DNA from: JBAZTO01 sp041661865
GTDB taxonomy: Bacteria > Planctomycetota > Phycisphaerae > SM23-33
Assembly (NCBI GenBank): GCA_041661865.1
Contig: JBAZTO010000033.1
Location: forward strand, 1-46,016
DNA: 46,016 nt
Direction: 5' to 3'
Positions within the stretch are counted from its first letter, which is position 1; each line of letters begins with the position of its first letter. Of this stretch, positions 18,773 through 26,189 are shown piece after piece. The translations under genes were made by a program, and so were the position numbers. Below the pieces are notes generated by a model, which saw only the letters and a list, made by a program, of their open reading frames with translations, was not told the DNA's origin and made no database searches.

Positions 18773-18911
18773 GCAAAGTTCTCCGTGCGGCCGGACGCCG
18801 CTGTTGCCGCCAGCGCCCCGCAAACCGCCCCACCACTCTAACGGACCACGGGGAGAGAGTCCATGATGTTCCCGGCGGCAAGGATAACTGGAATAACCGT
18901 GGCGCCGTTTG

Positions 18912-19014
18912 GGTAGGGCATGCTTACCAGCACGCGGAACACTTTCGTGTCAGGACAGCCACAGGCGGGACGCCTGTGCTACCACAACCCTCGTGCAGGT
19001 ATGCATGACCTACG
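18912..19014. repeat. Family C palindrome interrupted by a family B palindrome
   Basis: The outer element starts GTAGGGCATGCTTACCAGCA and ends TGCATGACCTACG, as in intact copies. Inside, between TCGTG at 18945-18949 and TCGTG at 18991-18995, sits a family B hairpin (CACAGGCG/CGCCTGTG with GTGCTACC). Confidence 0.75.
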
Positions 19015-19015
19015 C

Positions 19016-20053
19016 TCAGACCTGCGTGGCGGGCCGGGCGTTGATCTGGCTGAAGGCGACGATGGGGCTGTCGGCGCTTTCCTTGGCCGCATAGAGCGCT
19101 CGGTCGGCCAGCGCCAGCAGCGCATCGGCGCTGGTGGGATGATCGGCATGGAGCGAGGCGACGCCCACCGACAGGGTCACGGGCTGCTCAAGTCCCGCCG
19201 CCTTGCCGCTCTCCAGGGCCAGTTGCTGGCGGATTCTCTCACCCACCGCCAGGCCGCGATCCACCGAGGTGTGCGGCAGCAGCAGCACGAACTCGTCGCC
19301 CCCGTAGCGGGCGGCCAGGTCGCTGCTTCGCAGGGACGAGCGGATCACGTCGGCGGTGATAACCAGGACGCGGTCGCCCATCTGGTGGCCCAGCGAGTCG
19401 TTGATCTGCTTGTAGTCGTCCAGGTCGCACATGCAGCAGGTCAGGTCGAAGCCGTATCGCGAGGCCTCCGCGAACGACCGCTCCAACTCTTCGGCGAAGT
19501 GCCGCCGGTTGGCCACGCCGGTCAGGTGATCGGTGACGGCCATGGTCTTGACCTTCTCCAGCGACTCCTCCAACTGGATGTTCTTGACGCGCAGTTCGCT
19601 CAGCATCGCCTGGAGTTCCCTGCTCAGGCGCTCGTTGTCCTTCTTGATGCGATGCAGGCGGATATTCTTGTCCACCAGCACCGGGATGCCGAACAGGTAG
19701 TCGCCCAGCTTGACCATGTAATCCATCGCGCCGCGATGGATCGCATCGGCCGCGATCACGCAGTCGTTCTCGCGGGTGACGAAGATGATCGGGACGTCGG
19801 CCCGCTCCAGAACCTTCTCCAGCAGCGTCAGGCCGGACATGTCGGGCAGGTGGTAGTCCAGCAACAGGATGTCGAAGGACTCGATCTTCATCTCCAGGCA
19901 CTCGGCGGCCGTGGCCACCCCCACGATGTCCCGGCATTCGGGGTCGCCGTAGTAGACGCTCAAGGCCTCGCAGATCAACAGACGCTGGTCGGGGTCGTCC
20001 TCGACCAGAAGGATCTTGGGATGCTCTATCGCTGGGTTCTTTTCGACATCCAC
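19016..20053 (-). CDS. Response regulator with receiver and GGDEF (diguanylate cyclase) domains
   Basis: This 345-residue protein has a receiver domain (about 12-128) with acidic pair Glu18-Asp19-Asp20 and phosphoacceptor Asp66 (LLLDYHLPDMSG). A coiled-coil linker (about 135-172) leads to a GGDEF domain with an intact RYGGDEF site at 251-255. An RSSD inhibitory I-site five residues before it (242-245) indicates product inhibition. It should make cyclic di-GMP when phosphorylated. It starts three bases after the upstream sensor kinase, so the pair forms a two-component system. The ATG at 20053 is a good start. Confidence 0.93.
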   Translation of the reverse strand: MDVEKNPAIEHPKILLVEDDPDQRLLICEALSVYYGDPECRDIVGVATAAECLEMKIESFDILLLDYHLPDMSGLTLLEKVLERADVPIIFVTRENDCVIAADAIHRGAMDYMVKLGDYLFGIPVLVDKNIRLHRIKKDNERLSRELQAMLSELRVKNIQLEESLEKVKTMAVTDHLTGVANRRHFAEELERSFAEASRYGFDLTCCMCDLDDYKQINDSLGHQMGDRVLVITADVIRSSLRSSDLAARYGGDEFVLLLPHTSVDRGLAVGERIRQQLALESGKAAGLEQPVTLSVGVASLHADHPTSADALLALADRALYAAKESADSPIVAFSQINARPATQV

Positions 20054-20056
20054 CGG

Positions 20057-21697
20057 CTATTGCCCTTCCTTTGTGCAGTGCTCTGTGTCGGCGGCTGCAA
20101 CGCTCGCCGGCCTGGGCGAACTGCGGAAGCGTGCGCTGGTCCCCGGCGCGATGCGCTGGCCTGAAAGCAGGTCCACGGGCACTTCCGTGTTGGTCGCCGA
20201 CAGCGTGAAGCAGAAATTCGCCCCGATGCCCTCATGCGATTCGACCCAGGCCCGGCCTTCGTAGTTGGAGACCACCGCCTTGACCACGGCCAGGCCCACG
20301 CCCTTGCCTTCGACCCGCGAGGACTCCTGCGACTCGCCGCGACGGAAGATGTTGAAGATGGCCTGCTCCTGTCCCTGTGGAACGCCCGGGCCGTTGTCGC
20401 AGACGCGGAACTCGTGGAACGTCCTGCCGCGGCGGTATTCCATCTCTATCCGCCCGCCCTCGGTGCGGTTCATATACTTGATGGCGTTGTCGATGAGGTT
20501 CTGGAAGACCTTGCGGACGCGGTTCTTCTCCACGTACAGGGTCGGCATCTCGCCGTGGATCTTCAGTTCGATGTTCCGCGAGTGCAACGCGTATTCAAAG
20601 GAGAGGGCCTGTTCCCGCAGGAGATGGGCGAAATCGACCGCTTCGCGCCGTTCCGGCCGGGAACGAATGTGCGACAGCTCCAGCAACTCGGAGATCAGGA
20701 TGCTCTCGGCCTCCACGTTCGCGCGGATGCGCTCGAGCCGGGCCGTGACTTCCTGCGGCAACTGCTCGCGCCACTTCCTCAAGGTCATGGCCGCCAGCCC
20801 GCCGATGTTGTGCAGCGGGGCATTGAGATCGTGACTGACGGCCCGGAGGAAATCGTCCTTCTCCGCCATCTCGTCCCGCAGGCGACGGTTGGCAATCTCC
20901 AGCTCCTCGGTCCGATGCTCGACCTTGCTCTCCAGCCGCTCGTTGGCTTCCACCAGGCGCTGGCGCGACTGGGCGATCTGCTCGGCCATCGTGTCAAAGG
21001 CCAGGCCCAACTGGCCCATTTCGTCGTTTCGCTGCATGCCGGTGCGGGTGGAGAAATCCTCGCCGGCCAATCGTCGCGCCGCGGCCACCAGCAGTTGCAA
21101 CGGCTGAATGAAGACGCGCCAGACCAGCAGGTAGCCCAGCGGGATGGCCAGAATCACCAGCGCCGATGCGATCACCCAGACCCGCAGGCGCGTCCTGGCC
21201 AGTTTGTCGCTGGTGGTATGCGTGTCGAGAACCAGCCGGACCGCCCCGGCCAGGCGGGCCTGGGACTGGTCCATGTCGCCCACGATCGGCTGGGCCAAGA
21301 CGAGCAGATCCTTGGGCAGGACTTGTGTGGACGAGAGGGTGACCGGAATCTTCAGCCCGTCCCAGCCGCTGAGATTGGCCTCGCTCGAACAGGAGGCGAC
21401 GACCTTGCCCTGGGCGTCCAGCACGGCCGCGTATTTCAGGCCCGGACTGCGGACGAAATTGCGGATCAGACGGCGGCATTCTTCCTGCCGACCCTCCAGA
21501 AGGTCCTGCTGGCAGAGCAGGCCGACGGCCTGCCCCAGGCGGAAGGCGTGCTGCTGGTCCTGGCTGCGAAGCATCGAAGTGGCTGCTTCCAGATAGAACC
21601 AGCCGCCGACCACCGCCACGCTGATAATCAGCAGGGCGACGATCAGCGTGACCTTGGCCTGTAGGCTGACTCGTACTCGTTGCCGGGGATACGTCAT
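20057..21697 (-). CDS. Membrane-bound sensor histidine kinase
   Basis: This 546-residue protein has two membrane helices (about 16-36 and 172-194) around a periplasmic sensor of about 135 residues, then HAMP (195-247), a coiled coil, and a HisKA domain with VSHDLNAPLHNI carrying phosphoacceptor His289. The ATPase domain has the N box (NLIDNAIKYM), G1 (VCDNGPGVP) and G2 (VEGKGVGLAVVK). The H box reads SHDLNAPL rather than the common SHELRTPL. It is immediately upstream of the receiver-GGDEF gene, its likely partner. The ligand is unknown. The gene is divergent from the sigma-54 activator. Confidence 0.93.
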   Translation of the reverse strand: MTYPRQRVRVSLQAKVTLIVALLIISVAVVGGWFYLEAATSMLRSQDQQHAFRLGQAVGLLCQQDLLEGRQEECRRLIRNFVRSPGLKYAAVLDAQGKVVASCSSEANLSGWDGLKIPVTLSSTQVLPKDLLVLAQPIVGDMDQSQARLAGAVRLVLDTHTTSDKLARTRLRVWVIASALVILAIPLGYLLVWRVFIQPLQLLVAAARRLAGEDFSTRTGMQRNDEMGQLGLAFDTMAEQIAQSRQRLVEANERLESKVEHRTEELEIANRRLRDEMAEKDDFLRAVSHDLNAPLHNIGGLAAMTLRKWREQLPQEVTARLERIRANVEAESILISELLELSHIRSRPERREAVDFAHLLREQALSFEYALHSRNIELKIHGEMPTLYVEKNRVRKVFQNLIDNAIKYMNRTEGGRIEMEYRRGRTFHEFRVCDNGPGVPQGQEQAIFNIFRRGESQESSRVEGKGVGLAVVKAVVSNYEGRAWVESHEGIGANFCFTLSATNTEVPVDLLSGQRIAPGTSARFRSSPRPASVAAADTEHCTKEGQ

Positions 21698-21880
21698 GCA
21701 GCGAGGTCCTTTCCAATTACTCCTTGTCCTAGGGACATTTATCGGTCAGAACCGGCGGCCACTTTTCACCTTTTGCAGATCATTTCTCTGCCGATCTGGA
21801 GGGAATTTTCAGGAGATCCGGAAGGGCAAAAAACGTTTACCCTTTCCGTGGCAATTGGTTATGAATATTGATAATTCCTC

Positions 21881-21909
21881 TTGCATAAAACACCCTATCG
21901 GGGTATACT
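21881..21909 (+). promoter_or_regulatory. Predicted promoter of the sigma-54 activator gene
   Basis: TTGCAT (21881-21886) and TATACT (21904-21909) are exactly 17 bases apart, in an AT-rich divergent spacer. The 29-base block matches the one at 24426-24454 at 24 positions. Confidence 0.65.
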
Positions 21910-21984
21910 ACATCCAATCGAGGCGCTTATCTCGGATGCCAGTGTAGATGCTTTCAGGTCTTATCTCGCACAGGCACGCTTGAA

Positions 21985-23043
21985 ATGATGGATGATGGAG
22001 GAGAAGTTCGTTTTCGCCTTGAGGGTAGTTCCCTGCAAGGCGACCTCGCAGTAGAAGCGGTAATCATCGGCTCGAGCTCCCTTTTCAATCGGGTGCTCAA
22101 AGTTGCGGATGCCGTGGCCGCTAACGACTGCGTGGTGCTTCTGGAAGGAGAGTCCGGCACGGGCAAGGAACTCCTGGCCAGAAGAATCCACTGCCGCTCC
22201 AAGCGAGCGGCGGGGCCCTTCATACCTGTCAATTGTCCCGCCATCAGCGATACTCTCTTCGAGAGCCAGTTTTACGGCCATCTTCGCGGATCGTTCACCG
22301 GTGCATCCGCCGATACGCTGGGTATCGTCCGGGCCGCCGAGGGCGGAACCCTCATGTTGGACGAAATTGGCGAATTGCCGCTGCACCTTCAACCTAAACT
22401 CCTGCGGTTGCTGCAACAACGAGAAGTCACGCCCGTCGGCGCCGCCCGGCCTGTCCCGGTGAACGTGCGATTCGTGGCCGCCACCAACTCCAACCTGGTC
22501 AAGCAGGTGGCTGAGGGCAACTTCCGCCGCGACCTGTTCCATCGCCTCAATATCGTCCGTATCGAGGTGCCGCCACTGAGGCAGCGGGTCGAGGATATCC
22601 GCGATCTGCTGGACTTCTACCTGGACTATTACGCCCAGCAGTACGACATGCCGCGGTACAACCTCAGTTCGTATCTGCGGGACTGCCTCCTGAAGTACCC
22701 CTGGCCGGGGAACGTTCGCGAGCTGTGCGGCTACGTTGAGCGGCTCTACGCGACCAATCTGCCTCCCATGGCCCCCGAGGATGAGTTGGAGGAAGACCTC
22801 CTGCCTGGACAGGGCGTGCCGCAATTGACTCCTGCGATGGCGGTGGCGGCCTCGATGGCTGAGAGTCATGTCCATGACGCCCACCAGACCGAGGCCTCTC
22901 TGAGCCTGGCCCAGGCCGAGGCGACGATGATCCGCCGGGCCCTGGAGCAGACCCGCTACAACCGGTCAGCCGCCGCCAAGCTGCTCCGCATCCACCGCAC
23001 CACGCTTCTGCGCAAGATCCGCCTCCTGGGCCTGGACGCCTAG
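21985..23043 (+). CDS. Sigma-54-dependent transcription activator without receiver domain
   Basis: This 352-residue protein consists of an AAA+ domain and a C-terminal Fis-type helix-turn-helix. Walker A is GESGTGKE (55-62), Walker B LMLDEIGE (123-130), and the sensor and arginine-finger region NFRRDLFHRLNIVRI. The sigma-54-contacting loop reads GSFTGA (102-107), a one-residue variant of GAFTGA. The DNA-binding part (about 308-350) contains YNRSAAAKLLRIHRTTLLRKI. Only about 25 residues precede the ATPase, so no signal-receiving domain is present. Control may be by partner protein or by expression. The next gene has a near-consensus sigma-54 promoter, its likely target. Confidence 0.92.
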   Translation: MMDDGGEVRFRLEGSSLQGDLAVEAVIIGSSSLFNRVLKVADAVAANDCVVLLEGESGTGKELLARRIHCRSKRAAGPFIPVNCPAISDTLFESQFYGHLRGSFTGASADTLGIVRAAEGGTLMLDEIGELPLHLQPKLLRLLQQREVTPVGAARPVPVNVRFVAATNSNLVKQVAEGNFRRDLFHRLNIVRIEVPPLRQRVEDIRDLLDFYLDYYAQQYDMPRYNLSSYLRDCLLKYPWPGNVRELCGYVERLYATNLPPMAPEDELEEDLLPGQGVPQLTPAMAVAASMAESHVHDAHQTEASLSLAQAEATMIRRALEQTRYNRSAAAKLLRIHRTTLLRKIRLLGLDA

Positions 23044-23311
23044 ATCGCCCCCGCCGGCCCTTTTCACGCCATCCACCCCCTCTGCCGCTGCGCGCCGCGA
23101 CCAGGCGAAAAACGGCCTATTTTAACGCCGCCGGCGCAACATGACCTTGCCCCAACCCCCAGACCGGCCCGCCTTGCCGCGTAGCGTCGAACAAACCGCT
23201 GTGCCGGCCACCAATATGTCCTATCCGGGATTTTGGGTCGCCGTATGGACAATTTGAATCGTATTCTCCACGCTGAGCCTCACATTGCAGATGGCATGAG
23301 TATGGGCCTGA

Positions 23312-23373
23312 TGCATCCTCGTGATGCACTTTGACGCGTGCTGCCACAGCCTGCTGTAGCACTCTGCTACAGC
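23312..23373. promoter_or_regulatory. Candidate enhancer sites for the sigma-54 activator
   Basis: TGCATC-CTCGT-GATGCA (23312-23328) and GCTGTAGC-ACTCT-GCTACAGC (23353-23373) are perfect dyads with five-base centres. A further ACAGC half-site lies at 23346. They sit about 95-155 bases upstream of the -24 element, the usual distance for sigma-54 activator binding. Which protein binds is inferred. Confidence 0.55.
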
Positions 23374-23468
23374 GTCACATCGCGCCCGATGCATGCCACT
23401 TTTTTCCTCACTCCTTCAAGTGGCTCCATATCAACGACTTGCGACAATCTTTCAATTAATTCTCCGTT

Positions 23469-23484
23469 TGGCACCATGCTTGCT
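23469..23484 (+). promoter_or_regulatory. Sigma-54 promoter (-24/-12)
   Basis: TGGCACC-ATGC-TTGCT fits the consensus TGGCACG-N4-TTGCW at every conserved position except the last G of the first block, with correct spacing. Transcription would start near 23496, just before the ribosome-binding site of the next gene. Confidence 0.75.
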
Positions 23485-23519
23485 ATGTACTAGGCGGGAG
23501 CAAGTAGCTAGGAGCCTGA

Positions 23520-23984
23520 ATGGGAGCGACTGGAGCACGCGAGGGATCGGCGTTGAGGCCGAACCCGGTTCGGTCCTGCATCGTGATGGTCTGTGGAGAC
23601 CAGGAAGAAACGGGCAGGATTGAAGAAGAATTTTCAAAAGTCGAAAGCGGTTGTTTGCAGGTCTACACGAAAATTGTCGACCTGATGAACAACCTCCCCA
23701 CAGGTCGAGTCGTCTCGGTCATCGTAGCGACCACAGACGGCCCGTCCATCATGGGCCAAGCTCTGTCGTGGATTCGCCACCGCTGGCCCCGTTGCTCCAT
23801 AACCGTCATCGGTGATGTCGGATGCAATGGGCTGGAGATGGCGGCGCGGCGGAACAGCGCGAACTTCCTTACCCGGCCGGTCACAACGGAAGAGTGGACT
23901 GCAATCCTCACGCAACACTCCCGTCAAAGACAGACTTTAGGAAGGAGGGAGCGGCCCCCCGTTAGGGCCTTCCCGCTCCGCTAG
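23520..23984 (+). CDS. Small receiver-like protein lacking the phosphoacceptor
   Basis: This 154-residue protein shows alternating strand/helix blocks like a response-regulator receiver: SCIVMVCGDQEE, VVSVIVATTDG, CSITVIGDV and NFLTRP. The position after strand 3, normally the phosphorylated Asp, is Ala/Thr (SVIVATT), and the conserved Lys-Pro is Arg-Pro. It is therefore probably not phosphorylated. The C-terminal 25 residues are basic and divergent. AGGAG lies five bases before the ATG. It sits alone behind the sigma-54 promoter. A role in regulating the neighbouring activator is possible but is inference from position. Confidence 0.65.
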   Translation: MGATGAREGSALRPNPVRSCIVMVCGDQEETGRIEEEFSKVESGCLQVYTKIVDLMNNLPTGRVVSVIVATTDGPSIMGQALSWIRHRWPRCSITVIGDVGCNGLEMAARRNSANFLTRPVTTEEWTAILTQHSRQRQTLGRRERPPVRAFPLR

Positions 23985-24425
23985 GGCGGGAAACGTAGTA
24001 CAGGCCATCCGTTGGCCTGGGAGCCTATGGCGGCTTGACCAGACTTAGAGTCGCCAGACAAATGTGAGGGAGTCTAATGAGAAGTCTCAAGGAAAGATCA
24101 TGCGAGCGGAGATAAGCGCCCTCTTGCGATTGCCTATCCTCCTCCTCCTGGGGCAATTTGATCGGACCCGAGAGATGACTCACGGTAAGTACCTGACGCT
24201 CCTGCAAAACAGTGGAGATGAGCGCCCGCTGGAACGCCCCGGCTTCTCCTCCTCCGGGACATGCAGGAATCCTCTAACGAGGCGTCCGGTTACTGCCAAG
24301 GCGAAGGGCGATGACCGCGATCCGCAAGGATTGCGGCTCGCCCCCTTTTTTTTATGACAATCGCGCCAAGGCCGGCGGCATGGCCTTCGACGCTGCATGT
24401 ACCTTGTAGATATCGACATTTACCA
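23985..24425. other. Long untranslated 3' region with strong hairpins
   Basis: No supported gene. CAGGCCA-TCCGT-TGGCCTG (24001-24019) is a perfect hairpin followed by GGGAGCC. A CCCGC/GCGGG pair lies near 23970-23990. The region ends in a strong terminator. A 97-codon frame at 24064-24357 runs into the terminator T-run and is not believable. Confidence 0.45.
24306..24353 (+). terminator. Rho-independent terminator
   Basis: GGGCGA and TCGCCC form the base of the stem and ACCGCGATCC pairs with GGATTGCGG around a GCAA loop. The stem is followed by eight T residues at 24346-24353. It would end the transcript from the sigma-54 promoter. Confidence 0.85.
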
Positions 24426-24454
24426 TTGCCTTAAACGCCCTGTCGAGGTATACT
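24426..24454 (+). promoter_or_regulatory. Predicted promoter of the PEP-CTERM protein gene
   Basis: TTGCCT (24426-24431) and TATACT (24449-24454) are 17 bases apart. Spacer and hexamers closely match the promoter at 21881-21909. A leader of about 210 bases follows. Confidence 0.6.
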
Positions 24455-24460
24455 GCAAGC

Positions 24461-24672
24461 TGATTAACACTACGCGATTTCTGAAAATGTCCCGCCGGAG
24501 GTGGACAGACCACCGGAGGGCACGGATGTGAAGCAACCCGGTCGAATTGTCTCGGCCGAGGAGTACGTGGGAGCAGTGCGAGCAAAACCGCCTGGGAGCG
24601 ATGAAGGTCAACGACCTTCATCTGGGCGGACGTACAGGGCCGAGCAGGGCCCAGAGAAAATGGAGCCTCAAG
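24461..24672 (+). ncRNA. Structured 5' leader, possible cis-regulatory RNA
   Basis: Several strong hairpins are visible. GATGAAGGTC (24600-24609) pairs with GACCTTCATC (24613-24622), enclosed by CCGCC/GGCGG. CCGGAGGTGG pairs with CCACCGG near 24493-24516, and GGGCC/GGGCCC pair near 24638-24652. GGGAGC occurs at 24569 and 24594. A similar pair occurs at 23496 and 23522 in the receiver-like gene's leader. No known riboswitch class is recognised. Confidence 0.4.
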
Positions 24673-25323
24673 ATGAAGCGTTCAATGATTGCGGTGGTGG
24701 GCTTGGTGGCGGTGTTGCTGGCGGCTACAGGTGTTCACGCAGGTATCGCGGTGAACTGGTCCACGGGCGGCGCGTACATGGAAAACCTTGGCAACACCTG
24801 CCACACCGCATTCAGTATCTTTCCGGCCGACTCCAATCGCTGGGACCAGGCTGATACTCAGTGTGACAAGGTCACTTTGGGCGTTGCCTCGGGCAGCCTG
24901 GAATTGGCTGTCGATGTGCCCCAGACCGTCGTGGTCAACCCCCTGAGTTTCGAGATCGGTTGGACGGGTGACATGATCGAAACCGACACCAAGTCGAACG
25001 TGTACACCCTGACAAGAGACATCACCGTCAACGGGATCACCAAGTCGCTGGTCCAGACCGTGACTCATGGCGTTACGTACTATCAGGATTCCCTGATAGT
25101 CAATGCCGGTGCTCCGGTCGCATTCGGAGACATCCTTGTCACCCCGTTGGGATGGACGACCGGATTCTTCTCGGATGCGGCGGGGCCGTATACTCAAACC
25201 TCTCCGTCGTGGCATACGATTGCTCCTGTTTCCGCGGAATTCAGCCTGATTCCCGAGCCGGCTTCAATGGCTCTTCTCGTCTTGGGCGGAACAGGGTTAC
25301 TCCGAAGGCGGCGGGGCCTGTAG
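24673..25323 (+). CDS. Secreted PEP-CTERM protein of unknown function
   Basis: This 216-residue protein begins with a signal peptide (MKRSMIAVVGLVAVLLAATG, cleavage near VHA) and ends IPEPASMALLVLGGTGLLRR plus further Arg residues, a PEP-CTERM sorting tail for exosortase processing. The middle (about 25-190) is probably beta-rich and matches no family that I recognise; it has two cysteines at about 37 and 59. GGAG lies six bases before ATG 24673. The frame is open upstream through the leader, so longer starts (for example 24601) are possible but would hide the signal peptide. Confidence 0.85.
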   Translation: MKRSMIAVVGLVAVLLAATGVHAGIAVNWSTGGAYMENLGNTCHTAFSIFPADSNRWDQADTQCDKVTLGVASGSLELAVDVPQTVVVNPLSFEIGWTGDMIETDTKSNVYTLTRDITVNGITKSLVQTVTHGVTYYQDSLIVNAGAPVAFGDILVTPLGWTTGFFSDAAGPYTQTSPSWHTIAPVSAEFSLIPEPASMALLVLGGTGLLRRRRGL

Positions 25324-25343
25324 TAGCAAAGGTCAGAGGGAGG

Positions 25344-25400
25344 AGGTTAGAGGTTTTTTGAGAACAGGCAAAGCCTGATCTGGCGGAGCCAACCTCTAAT
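25344..25400. repeat. 3' hairpin element after the PEP-CTERM gene
   Basis: GTTAGAGG pairs with CCTCTAAT across TTTTTTGAGAACAGGC and CTGGCGGAGCC. It is the inverted counterpart of 14141-14204, which follows the other PEP-CTERM gene. Confidence 0.7.
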
Positions 25401-25536
25401 CACTAACCACACTTCCCGAGATACGAGCTGGGTGAAACCACTATCAATGGTCGGTCAACGTCGTCGCGGCGTGTGCGGCCTGCCTGCCGGCACAGGTCAC
25501 GCCGCCCGCTGGCCTGACGCACCTTGCCGTCCCAAT

Positions 25537-25577
25537 GCCGGGTGCCGTGGTCGCGGCGTTTGCGACCACGAGGAACT
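25537..25577 (+). repeat. Left REP hairpin flanking the RAYT gene
   Basis: GGTGCC heads a hairpin with stem GTGGTCGC/GCGACCAC and centre GGCGTTT (25541-25570). A nearly identical copy in reverse orientation is at 26187-26229, on the other side of the transposase. Confidence 0.8.
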
Positions 25578-25589
25578 TGACCGGCCTCG

Positions 25590-26189
25590 ATGATCTCTTA
25601 TCATGCACCCATGCATGACAAGAGGCCCCCCCGCAAGAGTTGGGACATCCCCTGGGATGCACATGCATTGACCTTTTCCTGCTTTGGCCGCCAGCCCTTC
25701 TTCCGCGGCCCCAATGCGCCGGTGTGGTTTCTGGAGTCGCTTGGTCAAGCCCGCAACAAGGGCATGTTCGATCTTTGGGCTTATGTCATCATGCCCGAAC
25801 ATATTCATCTGCTGATCTTGCCGCACGAGGGAGAGACAATCTCCTCTATCTTGAAGGCCATCAAGCAGCCGGTGACCCGCCGAGCGCTGGCCTGGGTTGA
25901 ACACAATCGCCCGCAGTTTCTCGCGAAAATGGCTGATCGGCAACCCAATGGGGAGATTACCCATCGATTTTGGCAGCGTGGCGGCGGGTACGACCGCAAC
26001 ATGAGATCGACGAGCGACATTCACGAAAAGATTCGGTACATGCACGCCAACCCTGTCAGACGTGGACTGGTTGCGGAGCCCCAATTATGGACCTGGTCAA
26101 GCGCAAGTGCATGGGAGACAGGAATTGACGAGCCGATTCCAATTGATCGAAACTCCGTTCCACAATTGGGACCGTTGGACTCGCATTAG
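25590..26189 (+). CDS. REP-associated tyrosine transposase (RAYT, IS200/IS605 Y1 superfamily)
   Basis: This 199-residue protein is a Y1 HUH nuclease. It has YVIMPEHIHLLI with the HUH pair (His-Ile-His) and a downstream catalytic-tyrosine region, with GGGYDRNMRS and KIRYMHANPVRRGLV as the RAYT-type C-terminal signature. RAYTs cut REP hairpins as single strands, and REP hairpins in opposite orientation flank this gene within about 25 bases on each side. It is single copy in the window. Start choice is unsure: ATG 25590 or 25611, neither with a clear ribosome-binding site. The reading frame and motifs look intact. Confidence 0.9.
   Translation: MISYHAPMHDKRPPRKSWDIPWDAHALTFSCFGRQPFFRGPNAPVWFLESLGQARNKGMFDLWAYVIMPEHIHLLILPHEGETISSILKAIKQPVTRRALAWVEHNRPQFLAKMADRQPNGEITHRFWQRGGGYDRNMRSTSDIHEKIRYMHANPVRRGLVAEPQLWTWSSASAWETGIDEPIPIDRNSVPQLGPLDSH

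Larger units (their letters stand above)
23044..23519. other. Regulatory intergenic region upstream of the receiver-like gene
   Basis: No gene is seen. The region holds two perfect inverted repeats (23312-23328 and 23353-23373) and a sigma-54 promoter (23469-23484), described separately. The remainder (23044-23300) shows nothing clear. Confidence 0.5.

Noticed and set aside
23957..24060. Possible cyclic di-GMP riboswitch downstream of the receiver-like gene
   Set aside because: Hairpins and a GGGAAACG word are present, but the conserved class I or II core sequences are not found, and the element lies after rather than before a gene.
24064..24357. 97-codon open frame as a small gene
   Set aside because: It runs into the terminator stem and T-run, has no ribosome-binding site and no recognisable protein features.
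24381..24398. Sigma-54-like TGGCC...TGCAT upstream of the PEP-CTERM gene
   Set aside because: The GG and GC dinucleotides are one base too far apart and the flanks do not match. A good TTGCCT/TATACT promoter lies downstream.
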